Assembly: GCF_004405105.1 (NCBI RefSeq)
Contig: NZ_SORW01000002.1
Location: 186,001 to 250,000, forward strand
Origin: Jeotgalibacillus sp. R-1-5s-1
GTDB lineage: Bacteria; Bacillota; Bacilli; Bacillales; Jeotgalibacillaceae
DNA: 64,000 nucleotides
Direction: 5' to 3'
Shown here: positions 1-9,081 of the stretch, piece by piece
Layout of the letters: the number at the start of each line of letters is the position of its first letter
How positions within the stretch are numbered: the first letter of the stretch is position 1
Translations under genes and position numbers: made by a program
Notes under the pieces: model-generated
The model's input: only the letters and a program-made list of their open reading frames with translations
The model's database searches: none
Told to the model about the DNA's origin: nothing

Positions 1-112
1 AGAGCATCACACTTGTCAGATGATACGAAGTTTAACGTTTTGTGACGCAAACGGTTCCGCAGGCTGTTCACAAAAATTTTAATAAAAATACCAGGTTTAA
101 AAGATTTTTTAC

Positions 113-141
113 TTTTCATCCTGAAGAATTTTCGGTATACT
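113..141 (+). promoter_or_regulatory. Candidate sigma-A promoter of the Spo0E-like gene
   Basis: A -10 hexamer TATACT (136-141) lies 17 bp after a weak -35 TTTTCA (113-118), about 70 bp upstream of the Spo0E-like start. The -35 match is poor, so this is only a candidate. The rest of 1-211 shows no gene. Confidence 0.35.
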
Positions 142-211
142 ATACGGTAAGTTACAGGAATGACAAATACTGTATGGGTCAGGTTGACTACCCAATGAAA
201 GGATAGGCTTT

Positions 212-421
212 ATGGCTGATCAAAGCAAACTCCTTGAAGAAATCGAAAAGAAAAGGCAGATTCTCATTTATACTGCTGCAAAGGAAGGCCTTTCTTCTCC
301 GCGCGCAGTGAAATACTCTCAGGAGCTTGATGAACTGCTTAACCAATTTGAAAAAGAACATTCAGAGAGGCCTCAGCCCCCTCGGTCCACTGATATAAAA
401 ATCGCTGCGAACCCAGGCTGA
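212..421 (+). CDS. Spo0E-family aspartyl-phosphate phosphatase
   Basis: A 69-residue protein of the Spo0E / YisI / YnzD family. Members dephosphorylate the aspartyl phosphate of Spo0A~P and so hold back sporulation. The diagnostic parts are visible: an N-terminal helix LLEEIEKKRQ, a short turn, and a second helix ending in the family signature SQELDELL (about residues 36-43) followed by NQFEK. The length is normal for the short members, which are a two-helix hairpin without a catalytic domain of their own. The ATG at 212 is preceded by GAAAGGATAGG at good spacing. It is a single-gene unit closed by a hairpin shared with the convergent ABC exporter. Which response regulator it acts on cannot be read from sequence; Spo0A is the family default. 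Confidence 0.85.
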   Translation: MADQSKLLEEIEKKRQILIYTAAKEGLSSPRAVKYSQELDELLNQFEKEHSERPQPPRSTDIKIAANPG

Positions 422-440
422 AAAAGAACATAATAAGATT

Positions 441-475
441 AAAAAAGACTTCCTTACAAAAGGAAGTCTTTTTTA
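441..475. terminator. Bidirectional rho-independent terminator
   Basis: A 15-bp stem (AAAAAAGACTTCCTT pairing with AAGGAAGTCTTTTTT) around a 4-nt loop, with A and T runs on both sides. It lies between two convergent units, the Spo0E-like gene and the ABC exporter pair, and can stop both. Confidence 0.85.
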
Positions 476-486
476 TGATGTCAAAT

Positions 487-2283
487 CTATAATGTTTCTT
501 CCATCGCTTCAGCTTTGTTGTTTTGTAGTAAATACATTTTGTGATACAGTCCACCGAGCTTTAGGAGCTCCTGGTGATTTCCACGCTCTACGATCTCACC
601 CTGATGCAGTACAAGAATCTGATCTGCATCCTGAATCGTCGACAGTCTGTGTGCAATCGCAATCGTCGTTCTGCCTTCACGCATCTTCTTTAAAGCAAGC
701 TGAATTGCTTCTTCAGTTTCCGTGTCAATGTTGGCAGTAGCTTCATCAAGGATTAATATATCCGGATTTGAGGCGATTGTTCTGGCAAACGCGATCAGCT
801 GCCTCTGACCACTTGAGAATGCAGCACCTCTTTCCACCACTTTATGTTCATACCCGTCCTCGAGCTGGTCAATAAAGTGATGAGCCTGGACAAATTCACT
901 TGCTGCACGTATTTCCTGGTCGGTTATATCCGCATTAAAGAGCCTGATGTTACTGCTGATGCTCCCGTAAAACAAAAACGGATCCTGCAGAACGAGGCCG
1001 GTTTTTTTCCGTAAATCCTCAATTGCATACGACTTAATGGAATGTCCATCAATTAGGATTTCCCCTTTTTCAAACTCATAAAAACGCATAAATAAATTGA
1101 TAATGGAGCTTTTTCCACTGCCTGTATGTCCTACAAGCGCAATGGTTTCCCCCGGATTTGCCGTAAAAGAAATATTTTTTAATACATCCTTTTGTCCATC
1201 GTAGGAAAAGGTGACATTCTTGAATTCGATTTTCGCTTCAGGATTGTGATGAACTGACTTTTCAGGATGTGCGGGTGAAAGCTCCTGATGATCCATCAGT
1301 TTGAACACTCGTGAGGCGGCGACAATGGCTTGCTGAAAAATGGATAATCGTTGCATCACCTGATTAATCGGTTCAAAGAAGCGGTCCAGATATTGAACGA
1401 ATGCATAAAGCACTCCAACTTCAATACCTCCTGCAATATCAAGTGAGGTAAAGCCGAAATAGCTGAGCACAAGCATGAGTGCCAGTATATAGACTAAATC
1501 AATAGCTGGACGCAGCAGTAGGCCATCAATTTTAATATTTTTCATACCTGCACGGTAATGCTGCTGGTTAATGTCACCGAATTCATCAGACACTCTCTGT
1601 TCCTGCCTGAATACCTGAATAATGCCCATTCCGGAAATGGATTCAGCAAGCTTTGCATTTAACTGACTTAACCGCTCTCTGAGATCCTGATAAAAGACCG
1701 AGCTGTACTTACGGTATGTCCGGATGATCACAAATAGAACTGGCAGTATCAGCAGGCAAAAGAATGCCAGTCTGACATTTAAAATGAACATGGCGATAAA
1801 AATTCCGACCAGCAGAAATGCGCTTTGTATAAATCCAACGAGCACGCTGACAAACATTTCCTTAATAGCTTCTGTATCATTCGTTACCCTTGAAACGATT
1901 GAGCCGGCAGGTGTTTTATCAAAATAGCTTGCGCCAAGGTCCTGAACATGCTTAAACACATCAATACGAAGCTGCTGAATAATATTCAGCGCAATCTGCT
2001 GAAATTTTAACAACTGAAAATACGTAATAAAGACGTTTCCGAACTGAATGACAATAAATGCTGATGCAAGTGCTGCGATTTCCTGAAACGGAAAAATACC
2101 TGGCGTGAGATAATCATCAATAAAAATCTTGATTAGAAAAGGTCCCGCCACTTCCCCGCCTATCATCAGAAGGAGAAGAACAAAGGCCAGAGCAATCGGC
2201 TTTTTAAAAGGTACTGTGTAGGAAAGAAGGCGTTTTAAAACCTTCCACTGATCTTTGCCTGTCAAAGTCTGCTGCTGTTCCAT
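487..2283 (-). CDS. ABC exporter half-transporter, catalytically competent subunit (BmrD/YheH-like)
   Basis: A 598-residue type-IV ABC exporter half: six membrane helices in the first ~320 residues, then a nucleotide-binding domain. Walker A GHTGSGKSS is near residue 384, the signature reads FSSGQRQL near 488, and Walker B ILILDEATANID near 508 keeps the catalytic Glu. It begins 1 bp inside the end of the upstream half-transporter (TAATG overlap), so the two are translationally coupled and almost certainly form a heterodimer. The partner has Asp instead of Glu, while this subunit has a less canonical signature (SSGQ, not SGGQ); that split is typical of asymmetric exporters such as BmrC/BmrD. 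Substrate is unknown; multidrug export is the usual inference. The exact orthologue (YheH, YfiC or YknV type) is not decided. Confidence 0.85.
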   Translation of the reverse strand: MEQQQTLTGKDQWKVLKRLLSYTVPFKKPIALAFVLLLLMIGGEVAGPFLIKIFIDDYLTPGIFPFQEIAALASAFIVIQFGNVFITYFQLLKFQQIALNIIQQLRIDVFKHVQDLGASYFDKTPAGSIVSRVTNDTEAIKEMFVSVLVGFIQSAFLLVGIFIAMFILNVRLAFFCLLILPVLFVIIRTYRKYSSVFYQDLRERLSQLNAKLAESISGMGIIQVFRQEQRVSDEFGDINQQHYRAGMKNIKIDGLLLRPAIDLVYILALMLVLSYFGFTSLDIAGGIEVGVLYAFVQYLDRFFEPINQVMQRLSIFQQAIVAASRVFKLMDHQELSPAHPEKSVHHNPEAKIEFKNVTFSYDGQKDVLKNISFTANPGETIALVGHTGSGKSSIINLFMRFYEFEKGEILIDGHSIKSYAIEDLRKKTGLVLQDPFLFYGSISSNIRLFNADITDQEIRAASEFVQAHHFIDQLEDGYEHKVVERGAAFSSGQRQLIAFARTIASNPDILILDEATANIDTETEEAIQLALKKMREGRTTIAIAHRLSTIQDADQILVLHQGEIVERGNHQELLKLGGLYHKMYLLQNNKAEAMEETL

Positions 2284-4037
2284 TATCGTTCCCCTCCTTT
2301 TTCCACAAGATCTTCAAGCTGCTGCCTCATATACATCGTATAATACAAACCGCTTTTCCCCATCAATTCCATATGAGTACCTGATTCCACTAATTCTCCC
2401 TGATCCAGCACGAGAATCAGGTCAGCGTGTTCTACGGCACTGAGGCGGTGCGCAGTGATGATGGTTGTTTTTCCTTTTCGTTTTTCTTTCAGACCGGTCA
2501 AAATGTCCTCTTCCGTTTTCGCGTCAACTGCAGACAGTGAGTCATCAAGGATAAGTACCTCAGGGTTTGTAACAAGAGCCCTGGCGATGGATATCCGCTG
2601 CTTTTGACCACCTGACAGAGAAACCCCTCTTTCACCTACAACCGTTTCATACCCGTTTGTAAAACCGGTTATATCCTCATGAACCCTCGCAATACGCGCT
2701 GCCTCTTCAAGAAGCTCTTCAGTCACATCCGGTGCAGCAAATCGGATATTTTCTTTTACAGACATTGAAAATAAAAAGTGATCCTGCGGCACATAACCAA
2801 TCGATTTTCTGAGCGCATGAAGGTCATATTTTTTGATGTCTTTACCGCCCATCCCGATAAACCCTGTGTACTGATCTTCTTCACGCATGAGAAGCTTTAG
2901 CAGCGTCGTTTTACCAGCCCCGGTTTTACCGACAATTCCGAGTGTCTGACCACGTTTCAATTCAAACTGAATAGTTTTTAAGGTCGCTTTATCTGTTCCA
3001 CCATACGTAAATGAATCCAGCGCAAGCTGAATATCACCTTGAGGCGGATTTGATGTACTCCCATCTTCATTTTTGATTTCCTGAGGGTGACTCAGCAGAA
3101 TGTTGACACGCTCGTAGGATGCTCTCCCTCTTTCCACGATGTTAAACAGCCAGCCAAACGCAAGCATTGGCCAGACTAAAAGTCCGAGATAGGTTGTAAA
3201 TGAGACGAGTTCACCAAGTGTCATTTCTTCTGCCACGACCATTTGGGCACCAAAATAGATGGAAAGGAAGTAGGAAACACCGACGATGAATGTGATCGTT
3301 GGATCAAAAAGAGAGTCAACTCTTGCGACAGCGATATTTTTATCGACTACGCTTTTTGAGAGCTGCCTGAAGGATTCGACATCCTCTTTTTCCTGTCCGA
3401 ATGTTTTGATTACTTTTATGCCACTGATGCTTTCCTGCGTTTTGTCGTTTAGGTCAGAGAAAGCTTCCTGCGCATATTTAAATCTTTTGTGCAGCATTCT
3501 CCCGTACAGACTAGTAGACAGCGCCATAAATGGCATCGGAATGAGGGCAATCAATGTTAGTTTCCAATCGATGAGGATCGCCATTGCCCCGATCACAAAC
3601 AATCCTGTTGCAAGGGAGTCCACAAGTGTCAGTACGCCTGCCCCGGCTGTCTGCTGGATGGCTGACAGGTCGTTTGTTGCATGCGCCATTAAATCTCCGG
3701 TTCTTCTGTTCTGGTAAAATTGTCTGGACATTTGTGTGAAGTGTGTGAACAGTTTTTCTCTCATCTGCTTTGCAAGTTTGACAGCTGAACCGAAGATCAT
3801 AATTCTCCAGTAGTATCTGAGGACATACATACCGAGACCGGATGCCAGCAGAAGCCCCATCCATAAAGCGAGTGTCTGTCCGGTCAATGTCTGATTTTGA
3901 ATCAGATCGACGATGATTCCGATGACCCGTGGAGGAACAAGCTGGAGTGCTGCGACAAACAGCAATAGTGTGATACCTGTTAAATACGCTTTCTTTTCCT
4001 GAATAAAAAACCATTTTAGATAGTAAAAAACAACCAT
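2283..4037 (-). CDS. ABC exporter half-transporter, degenerate-site subunit (BmrC/YheI-like)
   Basis: A 584-residue ABC exporter half with an N-terminal six-helix membrane domain and a C-terminal ATPase. Walker A GKTGAGKTT is near residue 367, the signature SLSGGQKQR near 471 is canonical, but Walker B reads VLILDDSLSAVD near 494: the catalytic Glu is replaced by Asp. In heterodimeric exporters the subunit with this substitution contributes a non-hydrolysing ATP site. It is first in a two-gene operon; its stop overlaps the start of the next gene by one base. The ATG at 4037 follows a GGTGA ribosome site. The region upstream holds the large cloverleaf palindrome and no clear -35/-10 pair. Length (584) is close to that of B. 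subtilis BmrC; this is a family-level call. Confidence 0.85.
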   Translation of the reverse strand: MVVFYYLKWFFIQEKKAYLTGITLLLFVAALQLVPPRVIGIIVDLIQNQTLTGQTLALWMGLLLASGLGMYVLRYYWRIMIFGSAVKLAKQMREKLFTHFTQMSRQFYQNRRTGDLMAHATNDLSAIQQTAGAGVLTLVDSLATGLFVIGAMAILIDWKLTLIALIPMPFMALSTSLYGRMLHKRFKYAQEAFSDLNDKTQESISGIKVIKTFGQEKEDVESFRQLSKSVVDKNIAVARVDSLFDPTITFIVGVSYFLSIYFGAQMVVAEEMTLGELVSFTTYLGLLVWPMLAFGWLFNIVERGRASYERVNILLSHPQEIKNEDGSTSNPPQGDIQLALDSFTYGGTDKATLKTIQFELKRGQTLGIVGKTGAGKTTLLKLLMREEDQYTGFIGMGGKDIKKYDLHALRKSIGYVPQDHFLFSMSVKENIRFAAPDVTEELLEEAARIARVHEDITGFTNGYETVVGERGVSLSGGQKQRISIARALVTNPEVLILDDSLSAVDAKTEEDILTGLKEKRKGKTTIITAHRLSAVEHADLILVLDQGELVESGTHMELMGKSGLYYTMYMRQQLEDLVEKGGER

Positions 4038-4130
4038 ATTTTCACCAGACTTTTCTTATGTAGTTTTGTTAGCCTTACATATCGTACCAAATAAAACGGA
4101 GTGAGAGAAGGGTTTTTTGGGAGTCCGCAT

Positions 4131-4275
4131 TGGAAGGTTAATCATTCGTGTCAAACTCTGTTTGACACGCCTTGCAGGCAGAGCCTGCAAGGTTCCAAGA
4201 ATACAAAACCGCCTGGGGGCAAGCGAGCTTGCCACCCAGGCGGTTTTGTATTCTTGGAAAATGATTAACCTTCCA
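4131..4275. repeat. 145-bp nested palindrome forming a fully paired four-way cloverleaf
   Basis: Read base by base: an outer 16-bp perfect stem (4131-4146 with 4260-4275) encloses three hairpins packed end to end with no unpaired base at the junction. Hairpin 1 is 4147-4169 (10-bp stem, loop TCT). Hairpin 2 is 4170-4192 (10-bp stem, loop AGA). Hairpin 3 is 4193-4259 (25 bp plus 6 bp, one bulged A at 4234, loop CGAG). In all, 134 of 145 bases pair. It lies between the yneF terminator and the ABC exporter operon, with no coding function. It may be a MITE-like element, a structured RNA or a DNA cruciform site; the sequence does not decide. Confidence 0.9.
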
Positions 4276-4284
4276 CGGCTATGT

Positions 4285-4318
4285 AAAATAAAAGCACTTT
4301 CTTTTAGCAGAAAGTGCT
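4285..4318 (-). terminator. Terminator of yneF
   Basis: Minus-strand hairpin with stem AGCACTTTC / GAAAGTGCT followed by TTTATTTT. It sits 11 bp after the yneF stop codon, so yneF transcripts should end before the cloverleaf element. Confidence 0.8.
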
Positions 4319-4328
4319 GTTCATTTTT

Positions 4329-4550
4329 TTATTTTTGCTGTTGCTTATTCATAGCACTCATCATCTGATTGATTTTTTTCTGCGACGGTTTCATTCCCAT
4401 CTGCATCATCATCATGCGAAGCATTTGCTCATTGATTGGCGGGTTCTTTTTGAGATACGTCATCATGTATTTACGTGCGATGAAGAATCCAAGTGCGACT
4501 CCGGCAAGCAAAGCTACAACAATTAATACAATTGCAAGCCATAATTCCAT
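4329..4550 (-). CDS. yneF: UPF0154 membrane protein YneF
   Basis: A 73-residue protein of the UPF0154 / YneF family. One N-terminal membrane helix (about residues 3-23, [19 protein letters not shown]) is followed by a basic segment [20 protein letters not shown] and a methionine-rich helix ([19 protein letters not shown]). The N-out or N-in orientation and the function are not known for the family. Length and sequence match the B. subtilis neighbour of tkt, and the position next to tkt is conserved. It has its own promoter (-35 TTGTAT, -10 TACACT) and ribosome site AGGAGG, and its own terminator. Confidence 0.9.
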   Translation of the reverse strand: MELWLAIVLIVVALLAGVALGFFIARKYMMTYLKKNPPINEQMLRMMMMQMGMKPSQKKINQMMSAMNKQQQK

Positions 4551-4585
4551 CTTATATTGCCTCCTAATTCATACTTTCATTAAAA

Positions 4586-4614
4586 GTGTACAAGAACCGA
4601 TTAAAATATACAAT
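4586..4614 (-). promoter_or_regulatory. Sigma-A promoter of yneF
   Basis: On the minus strand, -35 TTGTAT (4609-4614) and -10 TACACT (4586-4591) are separated by 17 bp, about 36 bp upstream of the yneF start. Confidence 0.6.
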
Positions 4615-4654
4615 GATTTATTACATTTTGATATCGAAGTATAGCAATTTACAC

Positions 4655-4695
4655 AAAAAAGTTGTGCCACGGGTAAGCTCGGCTACCCGTGGCAC
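4655..4695 (-). terminator. Terminator of tkt
   Basis: A 12-bp perfect stem (GTGCCACGGGTA / TACCCGTGGCAC, 4664-4675 and 4684-4695) with an 8-nt loop. On the minus strand it is followed by AACTTTTTTG, so it ends tkt transcription. Confidence 0.8.
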
Positions 4696-4726
4696 GAAAG
4701 ATTACAGCAATATTTGCTTCTGTGAA

Positions 4727-6730
4727 TTATTTATTGAGCAGGTTTTTCACGCGATTCACAACGTTATCCACTGTAAATCCGTATTCTTTCAGTACCGTTC
4801 CGCCTGGAGCAGATGCACCAAATGTTGTGATACCAAGGATATCTCCTTCGTCACCAGTATAACGCTCCCAACCTAGTGGCGTTGCCATTTCTACTGCAAG
4901 ACGTTTTTTCACTGATTTTGGAAGAATAGACTGTTTATACTCATCTGACTGCTTTTCAAAGCGGTCCCAGGATGGCATGGAAACAACTGCTACATCAATG
5001 TTTTCTTTTTTTAATGCCTGCTGGGCTTCAAAAGCGAGACCGACTTCAGATCCTGTTGCAAGGATTAAAGCATCTGCTTCTTCTTTCTGTGCAGGTGAGA
5101 CGATGTAAGCACCTTTTTTAACACCTTCGTATGCTGTTTCTGCAGTGTTAGGAAGTGTTGGCAATCCTTGTCTTGTCAACACAAGCGCAGTAGGATGATC
5201 CTTCGCTTCAATCGAAAGCTTCCACGCTGCAGCCACTTCGTTTCCATCAGCTGGACGCACAACAGAAAGATTTGGCATTGCACGAAGTGATGGCAGCTGT
5301 TCGATCGGCTCGTGAGTCGGACCGTCTTCACCAACTGCAATACTGTCGTGAGTAAATACATATGTGACAGGAACACCCATTAGCGCTGACAGACGAACTG
5401 CCGGACGTACATAGTCACTGAATACAAAGAATGTTCCACCGTATACGTGAAGTCCACCATGAAGTGCCATTCCGTTCAGTGCTGCGCCCATAGCAAACTC
5501 ACGTACGCCAAACCAGATGTTTCGGCCTGCAGGTGTTTCAGCTGTGAAGTCATCTTCTTCCTTCATCATTGTGTTGTTAGATCCTGCTAGGTCTGCAGAT
5601 CCCCCGAAAAGTGAAGGTACTGTTTTGGCAATCGCATTTAACACTTCACCTGAAGAGGCACGGCTTGCAAGTGATTTCCCTTCTTCGTAAACCGGGATTT
5701 CTTTATCCCAATCTGCAGAAAGAGTGCCGTTAATAGCATTTTCAAGCTCTTCAGCAAGCTCCGGGTAAGCATTTTTATAAGATGCAAATGCTTCGTTCCA
5801 TACGGCTTCGTTTTTCTGACCGTTTTCAACTACAAGCTCCTCAAAACGGTTATATACCTCTGAAGGAACGTGGAATGGTTCGTGTTCCCACTTGTACGCT
5901 TCTTTTGTTAATGCAGACTCTTCATTACCAAGCGGAGCGCCGTGAACTTTTGATGTACCTGCACGGTTAGGAGATCCGAAGCCGATGACCGTTTTAATTT
6001 CAATCATTGTTGGACGGCTTGTATCCGCTTTTGCTTCTTTGATCGCTGCAGCAACTTCATCAAGATCGTTTCCGTCCTCTACGCGGATATACTGCCAGTT
6101 GTAAGATTCAAAACGTTTCTTAACGCTTTCAGAGAACGAGCGATCCAGATCTCCGTCAAGTGAAATATCGTTTGAATCATACAATACGATCAGTTTGTCC
6201 AATCCAAGGTGTCCAGCCAGTGAAGCTGCTTCTGATGAAACCCCTTCCATCAAATCGCCATCTCCACATAATGTGTAAGTATAATGGTCAACAATCTGAT
6301 GACCTTCTTTGTTATATTTCGCCGCTAAATGACGCTCAGCCATCGCCATCCCTACAGACATACCGATCCCCTGTCCAAGTGGACCCGTTGTAGCTTCTAC
6401 ACCTTTTGTATGTCTGAATTCCGGGTGTCCAGGTGTTTTAGAACCCCATTGACGGAAATTCTTAATTTCTTCCATTGGAAGATCATAGCCTGATAGATGC
6501 AGAAGGCTATATAAAAGCATGGAGCCATGTCCTGCTGATAGCACAAAGCGGTCACGGTTGAACCAGTCCGGATTTTTCGGGTTATGGTTCATAAACTGTG
6601 TCCATAGCGTGTATGCAAATGGAGCAGCCCCCATAGGTAGTCCCGGGTGACCCGAATTTGCTTTGTCGATCGCATCGATCGATAATGTCCGGATTGTGTT
6701 AATTGCCAATTGATCTGTTTGTGTAAACAT
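4727..6730 (-). CDS. tkt: Transketolase
   Basis: A 667-residue thiamine-diphosphate enzyme of the pentose phosphate pathway that moves two-carbon units between ketose and aldose phosphates. Length equals the B. subtilis enzyme. The ThDP/Mg motif GDGDLMEG starts near residue 156, the substrate loop [12 protein letters not shown] near 68, and the pyrimidine-domain motif [18 protein letters not shown] near 460. All three domains (PP, Pyr, C-terminal) are complete. The ATG follows AGAGAGG. It has its own strong promoter and terminator and is not co-transcribed with the SOS genes upstream. Confidence 0.97.
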   Translation of the reverse strand: MFTQTDQLAINTIRTLSIDAIDKANSGHPGLPMGAAPFAYTLWTQFMNHNPKNPDWFNRDRFVLSAGHGSMLLYSLLHLSGYDLPMEEIKNFRQWGSKTPGHPEFRHTKGVEATTGPLGQGIGMSVGMAMAERHLAAKYNKEGHQIVDHYTYTLCGDGDLMEGVSSEAASLAGHLGLDKLIVLYDSNDISLDGDLDRSFSESVKKRFESYNWQYIRVEDGNDLDEVAAAIKEAKADTSRPTMIEIKTVIGFGSPNRAGTSKVHGAPLGNEESALTKEAYKWEHEPFHVPSEVYNRFEELVVENGQKNEAVWNEAFASYKNAYPELAEELENAINGTLSADWDKEIPVYEEGKSLASRASSGEVLNAIAKTVPSLFGGSADLAGSNNTMMKEEDDFTAETPAGRNIWFGVREFAMGAALNGMALHGGLHVYGGTFFVFSDYVRPAVRLSALMGVPVTYVFTHDSIAVGEDGPTHEPIEQLPSLRAMPNLSVVRPADGNEVAAAWKLSIEAKDHPTALVLTRQGLPTLPNTAETAYEGVKKGAYIVSPAQKEEADALILATGSEVGLAFEAQQALKKENIDVAVVSMPSWDRFEKQSDEYKQSILPKSVKKRLAVEMATPLGWERYTGDEGDILGITTFGASAPGGTVLKEYGFTVDNVVNRVKNLLNK

Positions 6731-6764
6731 CCACTACATCCTCTCTCTAACTCAATATGTGTCT

Positions 6765-6793
6765 ATTGTACGCAAAATTACACAGATGTACAA
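6765..6793 (-). promoter_or_regulatory. Sigma-A promoter of tkt
   Basis: Minus-strand -35 TTGTAC (6788-6793) and -10 TACAAT (6765-6770), 17-bp spacer, about 35 bp upstream of the tkt start. Confidence 0.65.
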
Positions 6794-6894
6794 ACATCTC
6801 ACTGTATCGTTTTTAAAAAAGTTCATTTGTAATCCTGACACTTCCATCTGTTCCACACTATTCCTGTATGACAATGTAAACAGTGGATAAATAT

Positions 6895-6926
6895 AAAAAA
6901 ACACCTGACCATTGATGATCAGATGT
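6895..6926 (-). terminator. Terminator of the yneA-yneB-ynzC operon
   Basis: Minus-strand stem of ACATCTGATCATC with its imperfect complement GGTCAGGTGT, then a run of seven T. It follows the ynzC stop by about 8 bp. Confidence 0.75.
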
Positions 6927-6933
6927 TAAGAAA

Positions 6934-7167
6934 TCAGTTCATTTTGTTGCGCTGTTTTGCATCTTTTAACTTTTGAGGGGTAACGTCCTTCCCCTCCGGA
7001 TCTACTACTTTTACATTCTCAATTGTCTGCTTCATGGATCCTCTGAATGCTTTTATATATTCGGTCCGTAATTTCGTTTGCTCTTCTTTTTCGGCACTTG
7101 ACAACCCGTCTGCTTTTGCCTTTGCCGAAAGTTCATTTATTCGTTTAATTTTAGCTTCTGGTAGCAT
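6934..7167 (-). CDS. ynzC: DUF896 protein YnzC
   Basis: A 77-residue DUF896 (YnzC/YneA-operon) protein, a small helical-hairpin protein with no established biochemical role. The family core is seen: [25 protein letters not shown], then [16 protein letters not shown] and [15 protein letters not shown]. The ATG at 7167 gives the same 77 residues as in B. subtilis and stands 8 bp after AAAGGG; an upstream in-frame GTG overlaps that ribosome site. Last gene of the LexA-controlled yneA-yneB-ynzC unit, so probably SOS-induced. Confidence 0.9.
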   Translation of the reverse strand: MLPEAKIKRINELSAKAKADGLSSAEKEEQTKLRTEYIKAFRGSMKQTIENVKVVDPEGKDVTPQKLKDAKQRNKMN

Positions 7168-7233
7168 TTCATACACCCTTTCCCGATACTTCAGCTTCTA
7201 TGTATCTTAAAAGAAAGAGCGTGAAATGACAAG

Positions 7234-8237
<1,004 letters not shown>

Positions 8238-8251
8238 GAAGATCCCTCCAT

Positions 8252-8265
8252 CGAATGTTTGTTCG
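8252..8265. promoter_or_regulatory. LexA (SOS) box 1, yneA side
   Basis: CGAATGTTTGTTCG matches the Bacillus SOS consensus CGAAC-N4-GTTCG with one change. It lies just downstream of the yneA -10, over the transcription start region. Confidence 0.85.
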
Positions 8266-8279
8266 CTTTTGTTACCAAA

Positions 8280-8308
8280 AGTATAATACGAACATTTGTT
8301 TCCGTCAA
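8280..8308 (-). promoter_or_regulatory. Promoter of the yneA operon
   Basis: Minus-strand -35 TTGACG (8303-8308), 17-bp spacer, -10 TATACT (8280-8285). LexA box 2 fills the spacer and box 1 follows the -10. Confidence 0.75.
8289..8302. promoter_or_regulatory. LexA box 2, shared intergenic site
   Basis: CGAACATTTGTTTC, two changes from CGAAC-N4-GTTCG. It occupies the spacer of the yneA promoter, so bound LexA would block polymerase there. Confidence 0.65.
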
Positions 8309-8318
8309 TACAAAAACT

Positions 8319-8332
8319 CGAACTTATGTTTG
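8319..8332. promoter_or_regulatory. LexA box 3, lexA side
   Basis: CGAACTTATGTTTG, one change from the consensus. It overlaps the first bases of the lexA -35, giving autorepression. Confidence 0.75.
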
Positions 8333-8358
8333 TGTTTTTATTTTTCGCATGATATAAT
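8330..8358 (+). promoter_or_regulatory. Promoter of lexA
   Basis: -35 TTGTGT (8330-8335), 17-bp spacer, consensus -10 TATAAT (8353-8358), 36 bp before the lexA ATG; overlapped by LexA box 3. Confidence 0.7.
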
Positions 8359-8394
8359 CAAGGAAAGATTTGGATTCCAAAGAGAGGTGCAAAC

Positions 8395-9015
8395 ATGAAA
8401 AAATTATCTAAGCGTCAGCTCGATATACTCGATTTCATAAAGAGGGAAGTTCAGGACAAAGGTTATCCGCCTTCCGTGCGTGAGATTGGCCTTGCCGTAG
8501 GACTCGCATCAAGTTCAACTGTCCATGGCCATTTAGCCAGACTTGAAAGCAAGGGACTTATCAGAAGAGACCCTACTAAGCCGCGTGCGATCGAAGTGAT
8601 CAGCTTAGAAGAAGATTCGATTCCGACTCAGCGTGTTGTCAACGTGCCGCTCGTCGGTAAAGTAACGGCAGGTTCACCGATAACCGCTATTGAAAATGTG
8701 GAGGAATATTTCCCTCTGCCGGAACGCCTTGCGTCGGCAGATGATACAGTATTCATGCTTGAGATCGTCGGGGACTCCATGATCGAAGCAGGTATTTTAA
8801 ATGGTGACTATGTAATCGTGAAGCAGCAGAGCTCCGCTAATAATGGAGATATTGTGGTAGCAATGACTGAAGAAGAAGAAGCAACGGTCAAGCGTTTCTT
8901 TAAAGAAAAAGATCATGTCCGCCTGCAGCCGGAAAACTCTTCAATGTCACCCATTATTCTGAATTCGGTTTCCATCTTAGGAAAAGTGGTTGGCGTATAC
9001 CGTCAGGTGCATTAA
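8395..9015 (+). CDS. lexA: LexA SOS repressor
   Basis: A 206-residue LexA repressor. The N-terminal winged helix-turn-helix ([30 protein letters not shown], about residues 27-56, quoted in two motifs [12 protein letters not shown] and [11 protein letters not shown]) binds the SOS boxes. The C-terminal peptidase_S24 domain has the Ala92-Gly93 self-cleavage bond (VTAGSP), the nucleophile Ser128 in GDSM and the general base Lys166 in TVKRF, equivalent to S127/K165 of B. subtilis. RecA filaments trigger self-cleavage after DNA damage. ATG follows AGAGAGGTG. It regulates itself, the divergent yneA operon and recA in this window. Confidence 0.97.
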   Translation: MKKLSKRQLDILDFIKREVQDKGYPPSVREIGLAVGLASSSTVHGHLARLESKGLIRRDPTKPRAIEVISLEEDSIPTQRVVNVPLVGKVTAGSPITAIENVEEYFPLPERLASADDTVFMLEIVGDSMIEAGILNGDYVIVKQQSSANNGDIVVAMTEEEEATVKRFFKEKDHVRLQPENSSMSPIILNSVSILGKVVGVYRQVH

Positions 9016-9080
9016 AAAAAGCTGTTCGATAAATGGCGCTTCAGAGTATCTGAACGCTGTCTTATCGAACAGCTTTTTTA
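9013..9080. terminator. Long bidirectional terminator between lexA and the hydrolase gene
   Basis: The outer stem AAAAAGCTGTTCGATAA pairs with TTATCGAACAGCTTTTT. A second inner stem (CTTCAG with CTGAA) continues the arm. A and T runs on both sides serve the two convergent genes. Confidence 0.85.
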
Positions 9081-9081
9081 A

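Noticed and set aside
3511-4014. 167-codon minus-strand open frame within the ABC subunit gene
   Set aside because: Other frame of a clear ABC exporter gene; no start signal.
4117-4368. Plus-strand open frame across the cloverleaf and yneF
   Set aside because: It follows from the palindrome and overlaps yneF antisense; no ribosome site, no family resemblance.
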